NCBI GenBank assembly: GCA_964515755.1
Contig: CAZEVK010000010.1
Location: 1-39,953 of the forward strand
Direction: 5' to 3'
Length of the DNA stretch: 39,953 bases
From: JAGVLN01 sp964515755
GTDB taxonomy: Bacteria > Pseudomonadota > Alphaproteobacteria > Rickettsiales > JABSSG01
Below the pieces are notes generated by a model. That model had not been told where the DNA came from. It saw only the letters and a program-made list of their open reading frames with translations, and ran no database searches. The position numbers and the translations under genes were made by a program. Below are positions 31,628-39,953 of this stretch, piece after piece (positions within the stretch are counted from its first letter, which is position 1; the number at the start of each line of letters is the position of its first letter).

Positions 31628-32062
31628 AAAAATGTGTATTTACTTCTCCTTAAAACTTTGACTTTAAGTTTACTCTACTATCTAAAGGTTGTGGATTCAA
31701 TATGTTTTAAATTAATAAAATGCTGCTTGCTTAGACTTCAAGCAATGAGCTTAATTAATTGCTAAACAAAAGTGTAAATTAATTAAAATGATGGCTTTAT
31801 TTAAAAGCAATGAATTTTGAGGTCTCATTGAATATTCCATCTCAGAAGTATCCTTTTGGCTAGCAAGATACCTACAATGAAAACTAATAAATTGCTTCAT
31901 GCAATTTTTTAATTTTTGATTTATCAGCCATAAAGCACTATTTATAAATCAGCTATTTCCCTAAAGGCAAAAAAGTTATAGATATCAGAGGAAATAGTGT
32001 ATATATTATTCGTTTCTTATATATGTCATTTTGACAAAAAGTAAATAGGATAGATTAATTAT
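31628..32062. other. 435-base gap without a recognised gene
   Basis: No convincing reading frame is seen on either strand. The stretch holds several small inverted repeats. TTGCTT/AAGCAA lies at 31727-31745. A terminator-like hairpin lies at 31889. GATTTAT/ATAAATC lies around 31917-31950, and CTATTTCC/GGAAATAG around 31965-31997. A TTGACA at 32031 is too close to the ATG at 32063 to be an ordinary promoter with a leader. It may contain a decayed gene or a small RNA. Confidence 0.5.
31889..31910 (+). terminator. Orphan terminator-like hairpin
   Basis: AAATTGC (31889-31895) and GCAATTT (31901-31907) pair around TTCAT, and the stem runs into a T-rich stretch. No gene lies directly upstream on the plus strand, so it may end an unannotated transcript or be a remnant. 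Confidence 0.4.
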
Positions 32063-33469
32063 ATGTCTTTTAAATTGGATTCTTTAGTAATATCTGGCAA
32101 AGAAGTTTTACCTATTATCGAAGGTGGTAAAGGCATAGGTGTTTCTAGCGGTCGATCTTCAGGAGCTTTTGCATCGGCTGGTGCAGTTGGTACTTTTTCG
32201 GGTGTTAACGCTGATCGCTATGATGAAGCTGGAAATATCAAAAAAGAAATTTATCACGGCAAAACACGGCGTGAGAGACATGAAGAGTTGATTGCCATGG
32301 GTATTGAAGGCGGAATTACTCAGGCAAGAATTGCGCATGAGCTTGCTGGAGGAAGAGGCCCAATACATATTAATATTTTGTGGGAAATGGGAGGTGCGCA
32401 AAGAATTTTAGAGGGTATATTGGACGGCGCCAAGGGGCTTATTCAGGGTATTACTTGTGGAGCAGGTATGCCATATCGTTTAGGAGAAATAGCAGAAAAA
32501 TATCAGGTTTACTACTACCCAATAGTGTCATCAATGCGGGCATTTAGAGCATTATGGAAAAGAGCATATAGTCAGGCATCTCAATGGCTAGGCGGTGTAG
32601 TTTACGAAGATCCATGGCTTGCAGGTGGCCATAATGGACTTTCAAATAGTGAAAATCCTTTAGTTTTTCAAGATCCATACCTAAGGGTAGCAGAGTTACG
32701 TAAATTTATGAATGAAGCTGGTTTACAAAATATTCCAATAATTATGGCTGGAGGTGTCTGGCATCTTAAAGATTGGGAACATTGGCTCAAAAATGATGAA
32801 ATTGGTCCAGTAGCATTTCAGTTTGGTACAAGGCCGATTTTAACACAAGAAAGTCCGGTATCTGATGCGTGGAAAAAGAAGCTTATAACTTTAAAAGAAG
32901 GTGATGTTTTATTACAAAGATTTAGTCCCACTGGATTTTATTCTTCTGCAGTAAGAAACAATTTTATAATAGAATTAGAACAACGTAGTAATAGGCAAAT
33001 TCGTTACTCTACAACAAGGATGGTTGAAGAGAATTTAACTGAAGCCTTACCTGTGGGAGCTAGAGGGCGCCGAGTATATATTACACAAGAGTCTTTAGCT
33101 AAAGTATTGTTATGGAAAGATCAAGGTTTTGATGAAGTAATGAAAACTCCAGATTCTACTTTGATTTTTGTTACCGCTGAAAAAGCCAAAGAAATACATA
33201 AAGATCAAGTTGATTGTATGGGATGCTTGAGTGGATGTCTATTTAGTAATTGGCAGGACCATGGCGATTATACTACAGGCAGAAAAGCTGATCCGAGGAG
33301 TTTTTGTATTCAAAAAACTTTACAAGAAGTTATTCATGGTGATGACGTTGAAAATCAGCTAATGTTTTCTGGTCATAATGCATATAAATTTGCTACTGAT
33401 TCATTTTATGAAAATGGATTTGTACCAACAATACAGCAATTGGTTAATCGTATTGCAATTGGTTACTAA
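32063..33469 (+). CDS. Nitronate monooxygenase-like flavoprotein with Cys-rich C-terminus
   Basis: The 468-residue protein matches the TIM-barrel FMN enzymes annotated as nitronate monooxygenase or 2-nitropropane dioxygenase. Barrel and FMN-loop blocks include GAVGTFSGVNADRYD, ARIAHELAGGRGPIHINILW, GLIQGITCGAGMP, IPIIMAGGVW and VAFQFGTRPILTQES. The usual enzyme is about 330-360 residues. The extra C-terminal part holds CMGCLSGC (Cys385, 388, 392) and Cys415, which could bind a metal or iron-sulfur cluster. The true substrate is unknown. Only a weak AGGAT lies upstream of the ATG, and pgi begins directly after the stop. Confidence 0.85.
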   Translation: MSFKLDSLVISGKEVLPIIEGGKGIGVSSGRSSGAFASAGAVGTFSGVNADRYDEAGNIKKEIYHGKTRRERHEELIAMGIEGGITQARIAHELAGGRGPIHINILWEMGGAQRILEGILDGAKGLIQGITCGAGMPYRLGEIAEKYQVYYYPIVSSMRAFRALWKRAYSQASQWLGGVVYEDPWLAGGHNGLSNSENPLVFQDPYLRVAELRKFMNEAGLQNIPIIMAGGVWHLKDWEHWLKNDEIGPVAFQFGTRPILTQESPVSDAWKKKLITLKEGDVLLQRFSPTGFYSSAVRNNFIIELEQRSNRQIRYSTTRMVEENLTEALPVGARGRRVYITQESLAKVLLWKDQGFDEVMKTPDSTLIFVTAEKAKEIHKDQVDCMGCLSGCLFSNWQDHGDYTTGRKADPRSFCIQKTLQEVIHGDDVENQLMFSGHNAYKFATDSFYENGFVPTIQQLVNRIAIGY

Positions 33470-34708
33470 ATGAGCTTAATAATTTCACAAAAATTCCTTT
33501 TACATGATGCTGTAAATAAGAGTGATTGTGATTATATCGAGCAAACTAGGACTGAGCTTTTTACTGAAATGAATGGGGGATATCCTGTTTACTTATCCGA
33601 GGAGGACGATAAAGATCTAGCTCTGATAAAAAAAACAGCTAAACATATTAAAGACAATTTTTCTAATTTAGTTATCATAGCAACTGGTGCTTCAAGTACT
33701 ATACCGTATAGTGTGGCTTCTTTAAGCACTTCCTCTAACGTTAACATTTCATATTTAGATAATGCTGATCAAATTTCCGTAGACAAACTTCTTAATAAGT
33801 TAGAGCCTAAGGATACTGCTTTTTTAGTTATTAGTAAATCTGGTGAAACTATTGAGATATTGGCATTAACTTTATTGTGTATTGACTGGATTAAGATAAA
33901 TCTTGGTTCAATTAAACCTACTAAGCATTTTTTTATTATTACAGATCCTCTCAAGAATTCATTGAGAAAAATAGCACAGCATTTAAACTTAGTTACTCTT
34001 GATCATCCAAAGTCTACTGGCGGAAGATATGCGGCTTTTAGTTCAGTAGGATTATTAATTGCTGAAATAGTAGGCTTTAGTGCTGAAGTTATCCTTAATC
34101 ATGCAAAAGAAGCATTTACTAATCAGATAAACCCAAATTCTTGGGTGTGTGAAGGTGCTAGTTATATGCTTTCTATGTCTAGAATTTATTCTAACTCTGT
34201 TTTTATGATTTATGGTGATCAGTTCAGTGGATTTAGTCAGTGGTATAGGCAGTTAATTGCTGAAAGTTTAGGAAAGAAATCACAAGGTCTAAATCCTATT
34301 ACAGCTGTTGGTTTGATTGATCAACATAGTCAATTACAGCTTTATTTAGATGGTCCTAATGATAAGTTTTTTACTTTTCTAGCACAAGATATAAAGAGCA
34401 AGGATGAGATTAAAATTTCTCATCAATTCAATGATTTTGGACTTAATTATCTTTTAGGAAAATCTTTAAAAGATATTATGAACTCTCAGCTTATAAATGT
34501 TCAAGAGATGTTATATGGATGTAAGAAAAATGTTCGCGTAATTTATACTAAGAATCTTCAAGAAGAGTTCTTTGCTGAATTTATGATGGGGCAAATGCTA
34601 GAAGTTATTTTGTTTGCATATACTAAAAACATTAATCCATTTAACCAACCCGCTGTTGAGAAAATCAAAGATAGTATAAAACATATTCTTAAAAAAGGTA
34701 TTTCCTAA
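33470..34708 (+). CDS. pgi: Glucose-6-phosphate isomerase
   Basis: The 412-residue protein contains two SIS-type sugar isomerase domains. Motifs are FLVISKSGETIEIL (about 118-131), STGGRYAAFSSVGLL (about 181-195, the first PGI signature) and WYRQLIAESLGKKSQG (about 254-269). DQHSQLQLYLDGP follows, then NINPFNQPAVEKIK near the C-terminus. It interconverts glucose-6-phosphate and fructose-6-phosphate. It is shorter than E. coli Pgi (~550) but near the compact bacterial forms. It directly abuts the flavoprotein gene and is 2 bases from the transporter gene. Confidence 0.9.
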   Translation: MSLIISQKFLLHDAVNKSDCDYIEQTRTELFTEMNGGYPVYLSEEDDKDLALIKKTAKHIKDNFSNLVIIATGASSTIPYSVASLSTSSNVNISYLDNADQISVDKLLNKLEPKDTAFLVISKSGETIEILALTLLCIDWIKINLGSIKPTKHFFIITDPLKNSLRKIAQHLNLVTLDHPKSTGGRYAAFSSVGLLIAEIVGFSAEVILNHAKEAFTNQINPNSWVCEGASYMLSMSRIYSNSVFMIYGDQFSGFSQWYRQLIAESLGKKSQGLNPITAVGLIDQHSQLQLYLDGPNDKFFTFLAQDIKSKDEIKISHQFNDFGLNYLLGKSLKDIMNSQLINVQEMLYGCKKNVRVIYTKNLQEEFFAEFMMGQMLEVILFAYTKNINPFNQPAVEKIKDSIKHILKKGIS

Positions 34709-34710
34709 AT

Positions 34711-35571
34711 ATGAAAATAAATCATATTAATTACTTTTTCGGTATTTTTTGGTTTATAGCTAGCTTATTTATTAGCAGTTTAAATGATATTCTAACTAAA
34801 TATCTTGGTAATTCTATAAATCCATATGAAATTGTTTTTTTTCGCTATTTATTTGGTACTTTAACTTTATTACCATTTATGATTTTCTATGGTAAAAGAA
34901 CTTTTGTGACATCTCGTCCTATGGTTCATGTATTAAGAGGTTTTTTACTTTTTGGTGGTATAGCTTTATGGTGTCATGCATTGAATGTTGTTATTGTGAC
35001 AGTGGCAACAGTTATTAACTTTACTATACCATTATTCGTATTAATTTTTGCAAGGATATTTCTAAGAGAGAATGTTACTTTAACTCGTTGGATGGCAACT
35101 ATAGTTGGTCTTATAGGAATTATAATTGTAATTAATCCTATTTCACCTAATTTTAATATTATGTCAGCATTATTGATTTTCGGTTCTATTATGTTTGCAG
35201 GTTTAGATGTTATAAATAAGAAATATGTAATCAAAGAGTCAATGTTTAGTATGTTATTTTATTCTAATATTGTAACTTTAATATTAAGTGCTGTTCCAGC
35301 ATTTTATAATTGGTCTATTCCAGCTACTCAAGATTTATTATTATTGCTAGTTCTTGGCGGAGGTGCTAACTTAATATTATATTTTCTGCTAAAGTCTTTT
35401 GCTTTGATAGATGCTTCTGCAGTAGCGCCTTATCGTTATATTGAGTTGCTGATTTCAGCTAGCTTGGCGTATTTGATATTTAATGAAATTCCAACTGCAC
35501 ATGCTTTAATTGGAGCAGCAATTATAATACCTTCTACGTTGTTTGTAATTTATAATGAAATCAAAAAATAA
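34711..35571 (+). CDS. sam: DMT-family transporter, probable S-adenosylmethionine importer
   Basis: The 286-residue protein has ten membrane helices in two EamA repeats. It resembles the Rickettsia Sam transporter along its whole length as I remember that sequence. Shared blocks are SSLNDILTKYLG, YEIVFFRYLFGTLTLLPFMI, TSRPMVHVLRGFLLFGG, LDVINKKYVIKESMFSMLFY, APYRYIELLISASLAY and the end IIIPSTLFVIYNEIKK. In Rickettsia Sam takes up SAM from the host cell. The 3' end overlaps ubiE, itself a SAM user, by 17 bases. Substrate is inferred by similarity. Confidence 0.85.
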   Translation: MKINHINYFFGIFWFIASLFISSLNDILTKYLGNSINPYEIVFFRYLFGTLTLLPFMIFYGKRTFVTSRPMVHVLRGFLLFGGIALWCHALNVVIVTVATVINFTIPLFVLIFARIFLRENVTLTRWMATIVGLIGIIIVINPISPNFNIMSALLIFGSIMFAGLDVINKKYVIKESMFSMLFYSNIVTLILSAVPAFYNWSIPATQDLLLLLVLGGGANLILYFLLKSFALIDASAVAPYRYIELLISASLAYLIFNEIPTAHALIGAAIIIPSTLFVIYNEIKK

Positions 35572-36346
35572 TTCAAAAACTAATTCTGTAGATAATAATA
35601 ACCAAGAATCTTTTTTTGGGTTTCAACGAGTTTCTTCTAAGCTAAAGCATTCTTTAGTGAGAGATGTTTTTTCATCTGTTGCTAATAATTATGATCTTAT
35701 GAATAATTTGATGAGTTTTGGTATTCACCATTTATGGAAAAAAGAAATGTTGAAATTGATCCCAAATCATATTGATTCATTGTTGGATGTAGCTGGTGGC
35801 ACAGGGGATATCTCTAAATTATATTACCAAAGAGCTATTCAAAGTAATCAAAATCCAAACATTACTATTTGTGATTTTAATTTAGAAATGTTAAAAGTGG
35901 GAAGAGCAAATTTAATTAATAATAATATTGTTTCTAAAATTAATTTTGTTTCTGGAAATGCCTTAGATTTACCTTTTTCAGATTGTAGCTTTGATTGTTA
36001 CACTATAGCTTTTGGAATAAGAAATGTAGTAGATATAGACAAAGCTTTATCTGAAGCCTTTAGAGTTTTAAAACCTGGAGGAAAGTTTATATGTTTAGAG
36101 TTTTCTAAGGTACAAAGTAATTTATTTGCTAAGATTTATGATTTATATTCATTTAACGTAATTCCTACTTTAGGAGAATATATTGCTAATGATCGTAAGT
36201 CATATCAGTATTTGGTAGAAAGTATAAATAAGTTTCCAAAGCAACTAGATTTTCTAAAAATGATTGAAAAAGCTAATTTTAAGTATGTTGGGTATAAAAA
36301 TTTAAGCTCAGGAATAACCGCTTTGCATTATGGATATAGGTCATAA
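35555..36346 (+). CDS. ubiE: Ubiquinone/menaquinone methyltransferase UbiE
   Basis: The 263-residue protein has the UbiE/COQ5 pattern. It begins its conserved part with FFGFQRVSSKLKHSLVRDVF and then VANNYDLMNNLMSFGIHHLW (about 43-62). SAM motif I is LLDVAGGTGDISKLY, and YTIAFGIRNVVDIDKALSEA and KPGGKFICLEFSK are the downstream signatures. It methylates the ring carbon in ubiquinone synthesis. The first ~20 residues are Asn/Ser-rich and probably disordered. The start lies inside the end of sam; ubiB follows after 2 bases. Confidence 0.95.
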   Translation: MKSKNNSKTNSVDNNNQESFFGFQRVSSKLKHSLVRDVFSSVANNYDLMNNLMSFGIHHLWKKEMLKLIPNHIDSLLDVAGGTGDISKLYYQRAIQSNQNPNITICDFNLEMLKVGRANLINNNIVSKINFVSGNALDLPFSDCSFDCYTIAFGIRNVVDIDKALSEAFRVLKPGGKFICLEFSKVQSNLFAKIYDLYSFNVIPTLGEYIANDRKSYQYLVESINKFPKQLDFLKMIEKANFKYVGYKNLSSGITALHYGYRS

Positions 36347-36348
36347 TA

Positions 36349-37854
36349 ATGTTATCAACCATTAGAAATATTTTGAGACTAACTAAGATAGGCTTTGTGT
36401 TATATCGTAATGGCGCATTGTTTATAATGCGAGATCTTAAGATTGCTCCAGTTCTATATAATATATTGCGGCTTATGCCTTTCCAATCTTCAAGCGATAT
36501 TAATGGCAAAGGATTAGCAAAAGCACTGAAAGAACTCGGGCCAGTTTTTATAAAATTTGGTCAAACTATAGCTACTCGATCAGACCTTATAGGTGAGGAA
36601 CTAGCTGAAGATTTAGCAAAACTTCAAGATCGTCTTCCTCCTTCTGAAAATTTTAAAATTGAAGAAGAAATAAAAAAAGAGTTTGATGTAAACATAGATA
36701 ATATATTTACTGATTTTGATAGAAAAGCTGTCGCTGCAGCATCTATTTCTGAAGTGTTTAAAGCAGTTACTACTGAAGGTAAAGTGGTAGCTGTTAAGGT
36801 TTTAAGACCAGGTGTTGAACAACAATTTGCAAGAGATATACAGCTTTTTTTTTGGTTAGCTCGTATAATAGAAAAACGTTTACCTTTTACTCGTAGACTA
36901 AAACCCATAGAGGTTGTAAAAACGTTCGCTGATTCTGTAAAAATAGAAATGGATCTAAGGCTTGAAGCTGCTGCTGCATCAGAGTTAAAGGATAATTTAA
37001 GAGGTGATGATAGAGTTTATGTTCCTGATATAGATTGGTTGAGAACTTCGAAAAGAATTTTAACTATTGAGTGGGTTGATGGAATACCAATTCACGATAC
37101 AAAAAAGCTTATTAAGCAAGGTTTTGATCTAAATAAAATTGCTGCTGATTTCGCTGTATTATTTTTTAACCAAGCTTATAGAGATGGATTTTTTCATGCA
37201 GATTTGCACCCTGGGAATGTCCTAATTGATAAATTAGGAAACATAGTTTTAATTGACTTTGGGATTATGGGTAGATTAGATAAGAAAACTAGAATTTATA
37301 TTGCAGAAATTTTAAGAGGTTTTTTAAATCGTGATTATTTGCATGTAGCAAAAATTCATTTTGCTGCTGGTTATGTTCCAAGCAATCAATCTGTGTTTGC
37401 TTTTGCTCAAGCGTGCAGATCTATAGGAGAGCCTATAGTTGGCTTATCTGCCAGTAAAATTTCTGTTGCTAAGCTATTAGCACATTTATTTCAAGTAACC
37501 AGAGCATTTGAAATGGAAACCCAGCCACAGTTATTATTACTTCAAAAAACCACAGTTCTAGTCGAAGGTGTTGGTGCCAAGTTAAATCCAGAAGTAAATA
37601 TGTGGAAGCTTGCAGAGCCTTGGATTGAGCAATGGGCCAGTCAGAATATCGGTTTTGATGCAAAAATTCTTGACTCTGCAACTGATATAATTGAGTTTTT
37701 TGAGCATAATTTACCTACATATATAAAAAATACTATAAGCAAGCAAAACTTGGATATTAAAGTTATTGAGGAAAAAGAAAGTAATATCTTCTATCTAGTA
37801 TTTATTTCTGCTTTCGTAGCTATGTGTACAGTATTAATAATGAAGATATACTAA
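36349..37854 (+). CDS. ubiB: Ubiquinone biosynthesis kinase-like ATPase UbiB
   Basis: The 501-residue protein belongs to the ABC1/ADCK/UbiB atypical kinase family. Typical motifs are KFGQ in GPVFIKFGQTIATRSDLIG (about 64-82), the Ala-rich AAASISEVFKAV replacing the kinase P-loop, VAVKVLRPG with the lysine, and FHADLHPGNVLIDKLG. IVLIDFGIMGRL carries the metal-binding Asp-Phe-Gly. A hydrophobic segment near 478-497 forms a single C-terminal anchor where the E. coli protein has two. It supports ubiquinone synthesis at the inner membrane. The stop shares one base with the xthA start (TAATG). Confidence 0.95.
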   Translation: MLSTIRNILRLTKIGFVLYRNGALFIMRDLKIAPVLYNILRLMPFQSSSDINGKGLAKALKELGPVFIKFGQTIATRSDLIGEELAEDLAKLQDRLPPSENFKIEEEIKKEFDVNIDNIFTDFDRKAVAAASISEVFKAVTTEGKVVAVKVLRPGVEQQFARDIQLFFWLARIIEKRLPFTRRLKPIEVVKTFADSVKIEMDLRLEAAAASELKDNLRGDDRVYVPDIDWLRTSKRILTIEWVDGIPIHDTKKLIKQGFDLNKIAADFAVLFFNQAYRDGFFHADLHPGNVLIDKLGNIVLIDFGIMGRLDKKTRIYIAEILRGFLNRDYLHVAKIHFAAGYVPSNQSVFAFAQACRSIGEPIVGLSASKISVAKLLAHLFQVTRAFEMETQPQLLLLQKTTVLVEGVGAKLNPEVNMWKLAEPWIEQWASQNIGFDAKILDSATDIIEFFEHNLPTYIKNTISKQNLDIKVIEEKESNIFYLVFISAFVAMCTVLIMKIY

Positions 37855-38639
37855 TGAGAATAGCTACTTGGAATATAAATTCTATCAGAATTAGAATTGA
37901 TCTAATTGCTCAGTTTATTCAAGTTCATATGCCTGACATTTTGTGCTTTCAAGAAACAAAAGTTGTTGATGAGCATTTTCCAATTCAAGAGATATTAGAG
38001 CTTGGTTTTAATCACTATGCTATTAAAGGTGAAAAATCATATAATGGTGTAGCAATTTTCTCAAAATATCCTTTACAAAATAAGCAGTCTTTATCATTTG
38101 TTGGTAAGAAAGATGCTAGGCATTTATCTGTGATTATCAATGAAAGTATTGAGTTACATAATTTTTATGTACCTGCTGGAGGTGATATTCCGGATGCTGA
38201 ATTAAATGATAAATTCGATCATAAACTAAAATTTATAGACGAGGTTAGTAATTGGTTTTTGTCTAATAGAAGTAAGGATAGCAAGATTATTTTGGTTGGT
38301 GATCTTAATGTTGCCCCTCTTGAACATGACGTATGGTCGCATAAGCAATTACTTAACGTTGTAAGCCATACTCCAATAGAAGTAAAAAAGCTTTTAAACT
38401 TACAGTCTTCTTTAGGTTTTATTGATGTAGTGAGGAAGTTTGTACCAGAATCAGAAAAATTATATAGCTGGTGGAGCTACCGCAATCAAGATTGGAAAAA
38501 ATCTAACCGTGGTAGACGTCTGGATCACATATGGGCTACCGATAAACTTTCCCATCTAGTGCGTCAACAAACAATATATAAAGATGCAAGAAACTTCAGG
38601 TTACCATCTGATCATGTACCTGTGATGATAGAAATTTAA
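37854..38639 (+). CDS. xthA: Exodeoxyribonuclease III / AP endonuclease
   Basis: I start at ATG 37854 (MRIATWNINSIRIRIDLI, 261 residues). The frame is open ten codons further upstream, but those lie inside ubiB and the family starts with this block. Motifs of the exonuclease III family are complete: DILCFQETKV with the metal-binding Glu, NGVAIFSKYPL, NFYVPAGGD, ILVGDLNVAPLEHDVW, GRRLDHIWAT and the final LPSDHVPVMIEI. It cuts DNA at abasic sites for base-excision repair. It is convergent with glmS after 12 bases with no terminator hairpin. Confidence 0.95.
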   Translation: MRIATWNINSIRIRIDLIAQFIQVHMPDILCFQETKVVDEHFPIQEILELGFNHYAIKGEKSYNGVAIFSKYPLQNKQSLSFVGKKDARHLSVIINESIELHNFYVPAGGDIPDAELNDKFDHKLKFIDEVSNWFLSNRSKDSKIILVGDLNVAPLEHDVWSHKQLLNVVSHTPIEVKKLLNLQSSLGFIDVVRKFVPESEKLYSWWSYRNQDWKKSNRGRRLDHIWATDKLSHLVRQQTIYKDARNFRLPSDHVPVMIEI

Positions 38640-38651
38640 TATATTACTTTA

Positions 38652-39953
38652 CTATTCTACCGTTACAGATTTTGCTAAATTGCGAGGTTGGTCAATATTG
38701 AGATTTTTATTATTTGCCACATGATATGCAAGCAACTGGAGAGGAATAGTGTATACAATTGGGGTAATAAGGTCCGGACAATGATTTATGATTATTACAT
38801 TATTGCATAAATCTTTGAGAGCGTCATGCCCTTTTTGATCACTGATTCCAATAATTTTACCTTTTCTTGCAGCAATTGATTGAATGTTAGACATTGTTTT
38901 TTCAAACAAAGAATCATAAGGGGCAATTGCAATAGTATATATTTCTTCATCTATCAATGCTATAGAGCCGTGCTTTAATTCTCCAGCAGCTACCCCTTCA
39001 GCATGAATGTATGCTATTTCTTTAAGTTTCAAAGCTCCTTCAAGGGCGATAGGATATGATGGGCCTCTACCAATATAAATAACGCTTTTACTATTGGTGA
39101 TTTGGTTTGCAATTTCCTGAATTTTTTGTTCATGATTTAAGGTCTCTGCAATTCTTCCTGGTAATTCTAAGAGTATTTGGCAATATTCTGTTAATTTTTC
39201 TGTAGAGATAGTTTTATTAAGCTTTGCTAAGTTTAAAGTAAAGCATAATAATGTAATAAGTTGTGTTATGAAAGCTTTAGTTGATGCTACTCCAATTTCA
39301 ATTCCAGCATGTATAGGCAAATAAAGATTAGTTTCGCGTGCTAAAGTACTTTGAGTAGAGTTAACTATACCAAGTGTATGGCATTGGGATTTTACAAGAT
39401 TTAAGGAAGCAATAGTATCTGCTGTTTCTCCTGACTGGGAAATGAATATTGCTAAGTTATTTTTTTCTAAAGATAAAGTTCTTGAGCGAAATTCAGAAGC
39501 AATTTCTACTTCAGTTGGTATTTTGGCAATTTCTTGAAACCAGTATTTAGCAACCATACCAGCAAAGTATGAAGTACCACAAGCTACTATATAAATTTTA
39601 TTGATTTCTCTTGAATTAAAAGGAAGCTCTTGCATGGATATACTACCATTTCTGATATATGCATCTAGAGAATTCTTACTAATAATAGGTTGCTCATAGA
39701 TTTCTTTTAGCATGTAATGTTTAAAATGCTCTTTGCTATAGTTAGTAACGTCCTTATTTAATTTTGATTCTTTTCGGAAAACTCTGTTACCATATATATC
39801 AAAAATATTGATGCTGTTTTTTTGCAAAACAGCAATATCTCCATTCTCTAAATAAGTTATAGTATCTGTGAAAGATGCCAATGAGTATGCATCAGAACCA
39901 ACAAAAGTTCCTTCTTTAGTTTTGCTCACTGCAATTGGTGCAGATTGTTTGCT
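38652..39953 (-). CDS. glmS: Glutamine--fructose-6-phosphate aminotransferase, 5' partial
   Basis: The reading frame is open to the window edge. The 433 visible codons are the end of the glutaminase domain and the whole isomerase domain of an enzyme of about 600 residues. A GTG at 39929 is internal, not the true start. SIS-domain motifs are VACGTSYFAGMVAKYW, ISQSGETADT, EIGVASTKAF and the EGALKLKEIAYIHAEGVAAG block. It ends DQPRNLAKSVTVE, the invariant GlmS tail. The enzyme makes glucosamine-6-phosphate from fructose-6-phosphate and glutamine for peptidoglycan and LPS precursors. The N-terminal catalytic Cys and any leader or riboswitch lie outside the window. Confidence 0.96.
   Translation of the reverse strand, partial: SKQSAPIAVSKTKEGTFVGSDAYSLASFTDTITYLENGDIAVLQKNSINIFDIYGNRVFRKESKLNKDVTNYSKEHFKHYMLKEIYEQPIISKNSLDAYIRNGSISMQELPFNSREINKIYIVACGTSYFAGMVAKYWFQEIAKIPTEVEIASEFRSRTLSLEKNNLAIFISQSGETADTIASLNLVKSQCHTLGIVNSTQSTLARETNLYLPIHAGIEIGVASTKAFITQLITLLCFTLNLAKLNKTISTEKLTEYCQILLELPGRIAETLNHEQKIQEIANQITNSKSVIYIGRGPSYPIALEGALKLKEIAYIHAEGVAAGELKHGSIALIDEEIYTIAIAPYDSLFEKTMSNIQSIAARKGKIIGISDQKGHDALKDLCNNVIIINHCPDLITPIVYTIPLQLLAYHVANNKNLNIDQPRNLAKSVTVE

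Noticed and set aside
31800..32000. Transposase remnant or Rickettsia palindromic element
   Set aside because: No recognisable transposase motif, terminal inverted repeats or target duplications were seen; the fragments are too short.
32031..32060. TTGACA promoter just before the flavoprotein gene
   Set aside because: A -10 at normal spacing would fall within 10 bases of the ATG and require a leaderless transcript; support is insufficient.
1..39953. CRISPR arrays, tRNA or rRNA genes, phage or plasmid genes
   Set aside because: No direct-repeat arrays, no cloverleaf with CCA-type ends and no rRNA-like stretch were recognised by reading; a covariance search was not possible here.
39905..39953. 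GTG at 39929 as the start of glmS
   Set aside because: The frame stays open to the window edge and the protein would lack the entire glutaminase domain, so the gene is cut by the window.

Overview
The window is AT-rich (about two thirds A+T by eye) and gene-dense. It looks like a chromosomal segment of an obligately intracellular alphaproteobacterium of the order Rickettsiales. Supporting signs are an alphaproteobacterial ribosomal supercluster following tuf, a clear CtrA master regulator, a System I cytochrome c maturation cluster, a DMT-family transporter that closely resembles the rickettsial S-adenosylmethionine importer (Sam), and short overlapping genes with no plasmid or phage genes. 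The genus cannot be fixed from sequence alone. A run of 10 Ns inside clpA shows this is a draft assembly.

Layout. (1) 1-13702 (+): the 3' end of tuf, then a complete S10-spc-alpha supercluster (rpsJ to rplQ, with secY, adk and rpoA), mostly with 1-4 base overlaps or short gaps. A promoter candidate lies in the adk/rpsM gap. (2) 13763-15510 (-): a cysQ-like phosphatase and a quinone oxidoreductase. (3) 15601-22062 (+): ccmD (a 49-codon gene that is easily missed), ccmE and ccmF, then ispE, an RDD membrane protein, murD, yraN and yihY, largely overlapping end to start. (4) 22086-24397 (-): znuB and znuC, a strong terminator, and ctrA. (5) 24655-26982 (+): clpA with the assembly gap. (6) 27274-31627: an accessory stress-type region with two BON-domain envelope proteins, an unrecognised membrane protein, two tiny MSTLK-starting proteins (one frameshifted), pcm, and a Crp/Fnr-family regulator. 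(7) 32063-38639 (+): a nitronate monooxygenase-like flavoprotein, phosphoglucose isomerase, Sam, ubiE, ubiB and xthA. (8) 38652-39953 (-): the C-terminal two thirds of glmS.

The most interesting part is region 6. Three near-identical 16-bp palindromes (TGTGAYAATTRTCACA type) lie in the promoter regions of the frameshifted small gene, the BON lipoprotein and pcm. Each sits about 40.5-41.5 bp upstream of a plausible start point, which is class II activator spacing. The Crp/Fnr regulator encoded next door has the recognition-helix residues R-E-x-x-S-R that fit such half-sites, and an unusual C-terminal cysteine cluster. I infer a small local stress regulon for envelope maintenance and protein repair.

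Elsewhere the genes form sensible functional pairs: Sam imports the SAM used by UbiE; UbiE and UbiB both serve ubiquinone synthesis; Pgi and GlmS share fructose-6-phosphate; CcmDEF serve haem delivery to cytochrome c; ZnuB and ZnuC form a zinc importer.
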